From Ceriagrion tenellum (lineage: Eukaryota > Arthropoda > Insecta > Odonata > Coenagrionidae), in the NCBI GenBank assembly GCA_963169105.1, contig OY720643.1, positions 78,599,696-78,663,695 of the forward strand: a stretch of 64,000 nt of DNA, in the 5' to 3' direction. Of the stretch, positions 12,401-24,400 are shown in pieces (positions within the stretch are counted from its first letter, which is position 1; every line of letters starts with the position of its first letter). The translations under genes and the position numbers were made by a program. The notes under the pieces were generated by a model, which made no database searches, was not told where the DNA came from, and saw nothing but the letters and a program-made list of their open reading frames with translations.

Positions 12401-15400
12401 CGCAGATAAGACGACCTTAAGATAAGACGAGGTGTAAATTTTCGTCAAATTTTTGTAGTTTAAGCCCTAAAAGATGACCTTCAAACTATCAATGGCCGAA
12501 AGTGAGGATGTACTTGAGGAGCTATTTGCCTCAGATGATGTATTTGAGGATTTTGCAGGATTTTAAATACATTGATTTGAAGTGAGTGTTTTGTTTTATT
12601 TTATAATGATTTTAATTTATAAAAATTTCAACCTTATATTTTTTGTATCTGTCCTATAAGACGACCCCGGATTTTAGGGTCCTTTTTTAATGATTCAATT
12701 ATCGTCTTATCTGCCGAAAGATACGGTAATATGTCCTTAGGGATATTGCCTGTATATTCTTATAAAAGGGTAATAATTTTACTACCATCCTGCATGCTTT
12801 GTGAGGGTAGACAAAAGGCACAAAATGAAAGGAAAGAGGCTCATTATGACACCAGAGCAGTTCAGGAAACTATTTCTACTGAAACTCTCAAAACTAATCA
12901 TCCTATATCTCTCCGAATTCTTTTCTCTTATTCCCTTCCGTTGTATAGCTGATGCCCTAATACCTCATACCACATACCCTTGTAGCTTTTGGGGTATTGC
13001 TTAACCCTTTTAGTGCGGAGGGCCGATATATCGGCTCATAGGCAAAATATTGTTTAACATTTGCACACAAATATAATTACAATTATTTTTTGTACGAAGT
13101 ATAAGCATTTTTTTATTATTACCTAATTCAATGAGTATGCAATAAGAAAAATTGCATATGGATATTTTAAACAATAACTTTATAATATTTATTTTCCTAG
13201 AGTGATACATTTCATTCTAGTTACCCTCCGCATTTCTCACTAGAACCACTGGCAGGGGTCAGCACTAAGAGGGTTAAATGTATATGTAGATTATTTTGTT
13301 GAAAATCATTTTCACACTCATGTTGTGGTTATTATCAGGGGATACGATTCGCCGAGCAGAGGATGAGCACATAAATTTGATCCAGCGCATAATGGAAAAG
13401 TGTATGAGGAAAGAGAGCTTGCTCAATGAGCTCTACTTGCAGCTGATGAAGCAGACAACAGACCATCCAGATCCTAATTCAAGGGTGAATCTCCGTCATT
13501 GGGCATTGCTGTCACTTGCATGCTCGGTGGTGCTTCCTACGGACAAAGCCATTAGGAAGTACTTGCTGTCACATCTTAAGAGATGTGCTGCTGACTGTGT
13601 ATCAGAAGAGGGGAAATATGCCCGCTTTGCTGAAAAGGTATGGGTTGAATACCTGTCATTTTTTAATGAGGTTCCACCCTGAATTAAAGTCCCCCAGATT
13701 TTTTTCATCCCTATTTGTGGAAAACCTACAATGTCTGATGGCATATAAGATTCATGAGCATATACCCAGTATACACTCCCATTTTTTTGGACTGTATTCA
13801 GGAAAAAAATTCTTTTAGTTTGTGCAAAACTGCAGCAGTGTAAAAACTACTGTAGGTCATTGTGGGACTGATTACTCGGTGTCAATTAAAAAATTTTTGG
13901 GGATAGCCAAATACTTCTGTTGCCTCTCAATAAGAGCCAAATATCTCTCTTGTGACCTTATTACACATTGGCAATTATGTTGAACTCAATTTGGACATTT
14001 TCATGGCCACCATTAAGTTTACCACATAGTTTTACAAATTTTTTATGCTGTTTATCATACTAATGTATTGAAAAAAGTTATTATAGAAATGCACAACTTT
14101 TTTTAACAGTATCCATAAATAATTTTATAAACCTCTTGCTAAACCAATTACCTCTACATCAGAAAGTCTGTGTCCCTAATGTGCTCTTTCATCTTCATTT
14201 TTGAAAAATGAATGGGGTTATTTTAAATATTTTGCCAAAGTTTATATATTGCATAATATATTGCTTATTGATAAGTTTTAAATTAGTTCATTATGATCAA
14301 TTTTCTCCTCAATTTTGGGCCATTTTCCTAAAATGTTTTGTGGTATTCTTTCATTATGTATTGCAGTAGCCTCCCAATACATTGTGCTGCTTATATTTAC
14401 AGAAAATGGTTGGTTTATGTTCAGACTTTGGTACTTAAAATTGATTGCTTGGGTTTATACTGAAATTTGTATGTGAAAATTATACACATTATATCATTAC
14501 ATATTTTGAATTAAAATGTGGGGTATACTCTTCTGACAATACTATTTAGAAATTGCTTGTCTTTACTTATGATTTTTTTCATGGTGAATACTCACTGTAA
14601 ATTGTTTTTTTTGTTCTCAGTGCCTGCACAAGACACAAGGGACCAGGAGGCGGCAATGGCCGCCATCAAGAGAAGAGATTATGTGTACTATTAACAGAAG
14701 GCCAATTTATGCACGGTTCCATTTCATGGATGGGCAGTACCATGCTGTAGAATTCCATCCATCAGCCACTGCAAGGGATGTCATGGAGATAGTCAAAGCA
14801 AAAATTGGTCTCCGTGAAACTGCTATGGGTCAGTCTAATTTCTTGAACAGAACTTTATCAGTGGTAGAGCTATTTTTCCATTTCACAGTTGGCATTTTCA
14901 AGACTAATCATTAGAGCTCATGTGTAGTAGCTTAGTACTGGTTACCATGTCAAGGATCCAGGTTTAAATCTCTGGGGTGGAGGAAAATTTTCAGTGGTAG
15001 TTAAATTTCTAATTGAATACTTGGGGGAATTAACTTCTAATACAGTACTTGCTCTTTTGAATAAGATGGTCTCCAAGCATTCTTTTGTTAAGGGAAAGCT
15101 ATATTTATCTTGATTATGATTAATTAATGAAATGCCTATTAAATTCATCACAACACTCCAATTTAGCTGTTCATTTCATTTTTAGCAAGTACTGTACTCA
15201 CATGCAACCATGTAACTATTGTATAAACATGCTCTTATGTAATATGAATAATATCATATGATATTTACTTTTCTTTCATAGCTCAATCAGCCCTCTTTGT
15301 ATTACCCCTTCTCTTTTCCTTTCAATACATTCTTGTTCTTTGGACTCCTAATATTTCTGTTGTGCCAAGTCTGTTATACCTTTCACCCTTTGCATCTTAT

Positions 15401-18400
15401 CCGTTATTTTTTAATGAAATGTAATCCTCTACCTTAGCATCATGAAACCAATGTCATACTTCTCCATAAAACTGTGCAACATTACCACACAGCTCTCAAA
15501 TGTTGAAACTGTGTCTTATCTAAATAAAACTACTGAAATTGTTACAAAGATGTCATAAATGTCTTTTGCTGGAAGGTAATGCGCTGATGATAATGTGATA
15601 CAGCTTTTCCTTTGACTGAGATAGTCAAGGCTTCTTCTGCATGAATCTCAACCAAGGAGATTGTCTCCTCTTGTTTTGAGGAACTGTGGTCATAATTGCC
15701 AGGAAAAAGGTGTAATTAGTTCAGTTCTTTTTTAAGTATCTGCTAATTGTGAATTTTGGCAAACAAAGGGTTAATGAATACTCACATTTTCGTCACTTGA
15801 CCTCAGCTAATTTTTACAAACTTTTGATGTTTATTTTGTAGCCCACTGCTTTTTCTTCCATAGTATGCATTAATTTAAGTAAAATTTTATGTTCTCTATG
15901 TTTCTGGAAAGCCAAGTCATTTTTGATACTTTTTGGTGTGGTATTCAAAGAGTGTTTAAATATATCACATATACATACAGTAGATAAAGGGAATATAAAT
16001 CATGCTCAGAATGAAATCATTAATGAATTTTCTATTGCAAGGGTTAAAACTGGTCTCTCTGTTTCTTTCACAACCATAGGCTATGCCATCTATGAAGTAC
16101 TGGGCAATTCTGAGCGGAGCCTGATGCCAGAAGAGAAGGTAGCTGACGTGATGTCCAAGTGGGAGAGGTATCGAATTGCAACAGCTGCAGCGGCTGCCGC
16201 TGCAGCAGCATCAGCACCCCAGGGAAACATCACAGCAATGCACAACAACTTCCAGGGACATCTCAAGCCGAGGAACTCCAACCACCGGTACCCTCAGCAG
16301 CCAAACGGTGATCCTCAGCAACCGGCGCAGATACCACATCATCATCACCACCACAACCATCACCATCCACCAAATTTGCAGCACAATGCGCCACACAATG
16401 CACAACACAATGCGCAACACAATGCGCAACACAACGCAAACCCTCCTCCCCCTCCACCCCACCACCATCCCCCACAACACCTGTTCTTGTTCAAGAAACA
16501 TCTCTTCTTTGACCAGTTTCTCGATCTTGATGACCCCGTTGAGAAGGAATTGCTGTACCACCAAGTGCTGCACAGTCTGCGTTCTGATCGCTTCCCAGTC
16601 ACCGAAAAGGAATCGGTAAGTGGTTTTCTCTACTCAAGAGACTACATAATATTTAGTGGTACCTATATATGAGTCATTTTGAATACATTAGCAACTTGAT
16701 AATACGAAGTTGGCGGGACCAAAAAATCGGCACTTCGTATTTTTGAGCCTTTTTAATAAATCGTGAAAAATAATTCCCCTCCCCCCCTGACTTCTCTGGT
16801 CTATGGAAACGTTTTAGAATGATTTATAGTCGTTATTCAAGAAAGAATTCCCAAGCCCAGATCTTCCAATTGCCAGTCAAGTATACAGGCCATTTACACC
16901 AAACATATGAATGACATAATTTCTTCAATGCAAATTTCATCCATTTGGTCTATAATGGATGGATAAATTCAACATAATGCTATTTGTTTGGAATAGTCCA
17001 TTCTGGTGCCAAATTGCTTTGACTCTATCTCTGAGATGAACTTTGATTCCCATGTGGTGCTTGTTTAGAGATGAGTAAATTATCATAAGTTTCATTCGAG
17101 GTAAATTACTGTGGTAGATTATCGTAATTTAATTTTTAATTTGCTGCAGTTCATATCTAATGGCTTTCTTTTGACATGGTATGAGAAATATCTATTAAAA
17201 CCAATCAAACAATACCCCCCACAAATATTCCGCAAGTAAATTATGTAAAAATATTGTACAAATGAGTTGTATGAGCCTTAATTAATAATTAGTGAAATAT
17301 ACATAGACTTGGCTTAAAATAATACATATTATTGGAATATATTGGTATGAAAAATACCTGTAACAAAGTGGAAGACTATCAATAATTATGGTACTTTTCA
17401 GGAGTGGTGGTAAATTATGGAAAATACCTCAGTAATTTATGAAAAATATGTGGTAATTTTCAGAAAGCTCCATCTTTATGTATGTGGTAAAAATTAAAAT
17501 ATATGGAGAAATTAATAAAGCAAATTAAAATAATGAGGAGACATTTTTCCTATGGATTGTCAGATGGCTAACCCATGAAAACATATATGTACAACTCATG
17601 AAATGCTGAGAAGGATTTAAAAATTTCTCATATGTATTTATCAAACATTGTAGAATACATATTTGCAAATGGACAGGGGGAAATGTCTTCAGCCATCATT
17701 TTCTGCTACTCAGGTTCAATTTAAGTCATTTTATAAAAAATAGACATCTCGTATGATCTACTATCATGATTACTGATATTTAACTAATATTTCTAATTTT
17801 TAGATGATGCTCTGTGCCCTTCAAGCTCAACTTGAGCTTGGAGATTGCCGAGAGGAACTGGTTGACTACCGGTCTATTTGTGGTCACTGCTTACCTCCTC
17901 GGGTAATACCCAATGTGCCCCATGAGGGCATTGCCATGCACCATCAAAGTCTTCGAGGGATGACTCCAGCTGAAGCAAAGAAGGCATTCCTCAACCTCAT
18001 CCAGAGCTGGCCTTTACATAGAGCCACCATTTTTGATGTGATGGTGAGCGTAATTTTTCTCTTTTTGTGTAGAGTAATATAAATACCCTTTGGAGTAATA
18101 TGTTTGTACCTTAGTTAAGTAAACATAAACTAATTATGAGAAAGATATGGGACATTGCTCTAAAAGATATATTTATTTGTGGGCCATTGGCTACATTTAA
18201 AGAATAAGTGTTGACTGGGTTACAGTAGAAGGCCATTATTAAGAGAGCAGACAAAGGATGATCTTCCGCATGGTATACGCAGCATAATTGACGTCCTAAG
18301 TATGATGCATAACATTAATTCTACCGATTCTCAATCTGAAAACTCTGTAGTACCATCCGTTGTGGTTTTACTGCTAAATGACTGCTAGAGGTGCTGTTAT

Positions 18401-21400
18401 GACCCATTTCTGCTATACATTTTCGATTCCCGATCAACTTACCATGATCTCCTAATTTTTATACTTAAGAGTAATAATTTATCACTAGTTATGAGTTCAT
18501 TAGTTGCATTTTTCTAATTCAATGCTCACTTCCAGTTTATCAATCACATCTGTGTGGCACCTTTGACCATAAAATACATGGGTATAAAACCATTTAACCA
18601 CAATATGCCATATCTTTCCAAGGATCATGCATTCCCTGGTGAAAATGTCCAGTGATACAGGCAGTGACAGCCAGTGACTTAGCCAGTGGTTTAGCCAGTG
18701 ATTCTTGATTTTCAAACCAAATCATTGGGTAGTCACTGGAAAGTCACTGGAAAGTCACTGGAAAGTCACTGTCAACTAAATTTTTAAAAATATATTAAAT
18801 GTTTGATTTGGAGTGCTTAACTATTCTACTTTTGATGAAAAGTATTAGTTTGAAATTTGTAACTAAATATATCAATTGCATATCCATCTCTGGGAAAATC
18901 ACTGGGAACCTGGTGATAAACACAGTGAGGGGAGCAATCCTAAGTCACTGGGTAGGAATCCAAAAATCACTTGGTAAAGTGACTTGAAAAAGCTGGCCAA
19001 ATTATCATGAAATACTATGATATAACAGCTCTTAGACTTTAAATAGTATATTTGTAAAGTCCCCAGTCATAAATATAAATTGAAATCATTAATTTGATGA
19101 TTATTTAAGATTTAATCCATAAATATTTGGTCGCTGGGATAATCACTTGGTACCCAGTGATTTAGGCTATAAACTGTAAGGTAAGATTTTAAAAATTTTA
19201 AACAGAAGAACCATGAAGCATCAATTGTTAACTATCAATAATTTGATGATCATATATGGGTTTAATCTATGTAGAATTGGTCACTGGGAAAATCACTGAG
19301 CACCCAGTGATTCCCCAAGTGAGCAATGCTAACCAATATCACTGGCTAAGAGTCCAAAAATCACTGGGTATAGTGACTTGAAATAATTTGCGATTTTATC
19401 ATGAATTAGTGTGCAATAACAGCTGTAAGACTTTAAATGGTATGTTTGTAAAGCATCGAGTCATAGCTATAAATGGAAATTATTAATTTGATGATTATTT
19501 ACGATTTACTCGATGAAGATTTGATGACTGGGATAATCACTGGGTATCCAGTGATTGAACTATTAACAGTAAGGTAAAACTTTTTTTTTAATTTAAAGAG
19601 AAGAACCATGAAGCATCAATTATTAACTATCAATTAAAATCAATAATGATTGATGATTATTTCTGGGTTTGATTTATGTAGAATTGGTCTCTGGGAAAAT
19701 CACTGGGCACCCAGTGATACACCCAGTAAGGGAAGTTAGCCTAAATCACTGGCTAGGAGTCCAAGACTATTCGGTCGTTAGAAATACCGCAGAATGCCAG
19801 AGACTGGTGTTATCTTTGTCGCAGATAAAACGCAGAGCATGAAAAATTGAATTGAAAGGAGTGGCAATGATATAAGAAAAATATCAACAGAGAGTCCTCC
19901 TTACATTCAAATTAATGTTGCGAATATCGATATTCATTTGTCCATTTGGGCTGGTTAGGGCAGCCAATCGGAAGTCCGCATGCTCATCCTCCGCCACCTT
20001 CCTCTGCTTTTTCTATTACCTCAAGAGAGAGCGGTTGCGTGTGGTGCTTACAATGTTCAGCCAGATACAATAACAAGTTTGCGACGGGAAGTTACAGAAC
20101 ATCAACCATAATGAAATTCTGACCCTTAAAGTGGAATTTCGGAAGAAAGATCGTGTGCACTTCTTTCCCATGAAGAAGTTTTCGCAGGACAGGAGTGAGG
20201 AAATGTTCTCAGTGCACGTGTTGCAATTTGCTAGCTTTACAGTGATTTTGACGGTGATTTTCCAGTGACTGACAGTGACTTTCCGAGTGAATTGGGATTG
20301 GCGACATGCATCATGTTGAAATGCCGTAACAGGATCTCAATTTAACAAACTGGGTCGAAAATGACACATTTCAGCTACAACAGTCACTGAAACAAACCCT
20401 CGTTGAGTTGAGGAATTGGCAACTGAGAAGCGTACTTTTAACTGAAATGAGGAGGAAAAAATTCTTCTTCTCAAAAAAAAACAGCTGTGAAGTACATAAG
20501 TTTTTTCCTCCTCATTTCAGTGGTCAATTCCTCATCTCAACAAGGGTTTGTGTTTCCTTGGCTGTTTTAGCTGAAATGTGTCATTTTTGACCCAGTTTGT
20601 TAAATTGAGAACCTGTTACGGCATGTTAACACGATGCATGTCGCCAATCCCAATTCACTCGGAAAGTCTTTGGAAAATCACCGTCAAAATCACTGTAAAG
20701 TCATTGGCAGAGTCACATATTAGCCACTGGTCATGTCACTTAGTCACTGGGAAAGTCACTGTCCTATTTCACTGGAAAAATCACTGAGTAGTCACTGTCA
20801 GTCACTGAAAAATCATTGTCTAAATCACTGCAAAGTCACTGGGAAAGTCACTATGTAGTCACTGTCAGTCACTGAAAAATCACTGTCTAAGGCACTGTAA
20901 AGTCACTGTCAGTCACTGAATAGTCACTGGCTATATCAATGTCTGTGTCACTGGATATTTTCTCCAGGGTTGCAGTGCGTGGAACATTCAGCATACAATT
21001 GAACTGGACCCTACTCGACAGTTATTTTCCCTCAAGTTTTGAAATTTCGTTAGTGTTCTGACACAATTATGAAAAGATTGCTCCAAATGCCCATTAGTTC
21101 AGCTTTGTCCAAACTTGATGCAAGGATTCAAGGTGTTAGCATTGTAGAAAATAGCTGGACAGCTATAACAAGGGTGGGTTATAATGAGCAATTTTTCAAA
21201 TTTTGTGCGAACTCGCTATATTGGCCTTCTATTGTATTTAGTGAGGATGACTCATATTTTGTTTTATTTCATTTCATTAATAACATGTACAGGTAAAAAC
21301 CCAATGAAATGATTATTTGACAACAAGATATTGCACACGAAAATGCATTAATATATAGTGTGCAAAAGTGAAAATAAAAGTACAAGAGTACATGTATAGA

Positions 21401-24400
21401 AGTTCATATATATAAAAGTTAATAATCATTCTGGTTTTTAGATACAAATGGCAACCATAAGATAAGGTGTAAGAATATTAAGAACAACTTTGTGAAAGGC
21501 ACCCCTCATGGCTTACATGAATGACAGCATTGTAACATATCAAACCTGCTGCAGTGGTCTTCTATTGTATTGAGTACTATTTGTGGAATTTCATAGTTGT
21601 TATTAAGGCAATACATGGTTTATTCGGAATAATTATTGCAGGGTGGTGCAAGTTAATCTTCAAAATTGAGTGGTGTTGGTGTTCTAAAATGACATTCTTT
21701 TTGACTTAGCATATTGAGTATATTTCAATTGTTTCTTTGTAGATTTGGGATGAAGATCTTTCCCCCAGCTTCTGGTTGATTTCTTCTTTAATCGTGGTAG
21801 TACATAATTACATAGAAATGAAAATTTTCCAGCTAATATGAAACTTACATACTAGTTTTGTGAATTCTTAAAAAATAACCTTGCTGGTTTTCTAATCGAA
21901 TGTTTTCATGCACTAACGAGGAATGGATTCTCCCCCTTGTGCTGTCTGTCTATGAAGCTTGCATTCTTTCTTAGACAAATTTAACTCTACTGACAATTCC
22001 TTTACTCTGCCATTAATGTGGAGTTGCAGTTTGAATGTTTGATGGGGCATTCCTAATACCTTTGTATTTTTCTGGAATCAATCGTAGTGCATGCCTTCAA
22101 TGCAAGTCTATGCTTCTTCATTTGTAACTTGTGGTATATATCAGAGGATCTGCAATTACCTTAGCCATTTTGATGACTGCTCAAGTTCTACTTGTACAGA
22201 TATAGCTAAGAAGCTCAATCAGTCTTTTTTCCCCTCATTTCATACCTTTCATATTAGGGTAATCCATGTCAAAACAACCAAAAATGACTTTCACCTCTCC
22301 AATTTTGATCAAATTTGCAGGATATTCTGTTTTACCATATTGTTGACTAAGCCCAATTGTTGAAAAAAGTATACATATATGGTCTAGTTATGGGAGTATG
22401 AAAAATTGAGCTTCCCATAAAGTTGTTTGGTTTACTTTGATATCTCTGGACATAAAATACATATGCAAGAGGACAAATGCCCATTTGAAAGAGAAAGCCA
22501 TGGCACATCGTACTGTGATGCCATCAATTCAAGCTTTTGCATTTTTGTGCAAGAATTTTTATTTTGAAAACTTCAAATGGATTTTTCTCAAAACATGGTC
22601 CTCCCTCCATTTTGCTCATTTGTTGACATGCATTTAGCCATGGTGTGCACAACGAAAAAAGCTGCCTCTCTCATCCCCTCAGTTGGTTGTTGTTTCTACA
22701 TATCAGGGATTCGTGTGTTACATGATACTATGCTGCTGTGAGATGAGCTGATCCATAAAATTAGGTCTTCCTCTTTAAAAAGTTGAGGGAAATATGTTCA
22801 TAGCATTACAAAAAAATTTAATTTGGAACATTGACAGATGTACACAAGATTTACATAACAGATTTCACTGCATCAGTTGTTTCAAGATATTCTTGAAAGT
22901 TGTTTCTTGTAAATTTCTCTTCTCATTAAATACAAGGAAGTGTATTTAAAAGTTATTTTCCAGCAACTTCAGGGTTTCTTGTAGAGTTCATACTGTGTAA
23001 TGGTAATTAGGTATATTAGATAGTATATGATACTTGAAATGTTTCCTCCCGCTTTTGATGTAAATGTAGTTCTCGCAATCTGTATTTAGTTTTTGTTAAT
23101 CATTATGACATTTTTTATTTGCTGAGCCCCCATAGCAGATGATGCTGTCATGGCCATACCTGGCTACAGATTCAGATGAACCATAGTATACGAGGATATA
23201 AACTTCTGCATTTTGTGCAATTCAGAAGTTAGTGCGATATTTTATGTGCATTATGATGGAAAACATATTATCTTTTAACAAATTCCTTAAAATAAGTTAT
23301 TTTTGTTAAAAATTTGGCAGTGTGTCAATGATAGTATGTAAAATATTTTGTTTTGTGCCAGGTTTATACTCTATTGCATGTACCTACCAAGATATTTTTT
23401 TGTTACTTTCCTATATTGAAAGGTCTGTGAAGTAGTATTGTGCAACATTTTCATTGCTTCAAAATGAGTTCAGTGCTTGTAATTCTGAATTCCTTTTAAT
23501 GATTGGTATTGGCAAGACCTGGTATATGTATTTAACATTATCTGTCAAGGTGCTTTGATGAATAAGATTTAGCTTGACATATGTATGCAGTTGAGAGAGT
23601 GCTAATTACTAAAAATTTTTCTTATTAAAAACTTTTGGAGTCACATATCCGATCATTTTGTAGGCATGTGAATCTGAAATAACAAATGCAAATGCATTCT
23701 GGTTTTTACTCAAAATTTTGAATTAGCTGCATTAATCCTAGTGACTGTGATTTTCTATGTGCTCATTTCATTAGTTTCATTAGTTTCATTTGTTTGTGCA
23801 GGCAAGTCTTTGTGAATGAATTCATTCAAGATCAAAATTCTGTTCTTTGTGTGTGGGAATGTCAAATGAGAAAATTTGTTGGTATGATTGTGTTTGGAAA
23901 ATTTGGCATATTACAAATAATATGATATAAGTGTGACTTATTTATTTGTTTGTACCCCTCCAGCAATCATTCACTTCCAATTGGCCACGAGTGCTATGGC
24001 TTGCTGTCGATCAGTGGGGTCTTCACTTGCTAGAGCATCGCTCCAGGAATGCTCTTTGCACATACGAGTATTCTTCAATCATAAGCTATAGCCCAGCACT
24101 TAACTGCCTCATGATCATCACAGGCAGTGAGAAGAAGCAGAGCAAAGTCATTCTTACTACAACTCAGGTGAGAATAATTGAAATTAAGTGGATTTTCGGA
24201 TGGTTTAATGTAGCACTTCAGCTGTTCCTGCCTTTCTTTGGCACTGCATGTGGATAACCTGGGTAAAAATATTTGGTCTATAACTGCCATTGACACTGGT
24301 TTTCCCTTCTCTAATGTGGTCTGTTACTGGTCTATATTTGAAACATCTTTAACCCTAGAGTGGTGACGTGTGGCCTCTCAGACCGGCAATATAATCTTTC

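Larger units (their letters stand above)
11506..13338 (+). other. Intron after exon 11, with two MITEs
   Basis: 1.8 kb. Holds the TA-flanked element 12388-12728 and the TTAA MITE 13001-13277. The remaining AT-rich sequence shows no gene. Confidence 0.8.
18634..20969. mobile_element. Foldback-type element with CACTG-rich repeats, 2336 bp
   Basis: Terminal inverted repeats: CCCTGGTGAAAATGTCCAGT at the left and, inverted, CCCTGGAGAAAATATCCAGT at the right; similarity continues for about 50 bases. The terminal regions are packed with short GTCACTGG/CCAGTGAC units (about 17 CACTG in 20700-20957). The left half contains a ~400-base tandem repeat (18891-19745) and the right half a long inner inverted repeat (20235-20462 with 20498-20700). 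No ORF of transposase type is visible. No target duplication could be fixed. The structure recalls Drosophila FB/Galileo elements; the sequence family is unknown to me. Confidence 0.75.

Noticed and set aside
16211..16602. Reverse-strand ORFs of 120, 80 and 70 codons and a second plus-frame ORF
   Set aside because: They are shadows of the low-complexity region of exon 14 in other frames.
21069..21296. Plus ORF beginning KRLLQMPISSALSKLDARIQ, followed by a donor-like GTGGGT, considered as an extra myosin exon
   Set aside because: Exon 15 (FDVM) and exon 16 (QSFTSNW) already form an unbroken FERM F2-F3 junction, and the peptide has no FERM similarity that I recognise.
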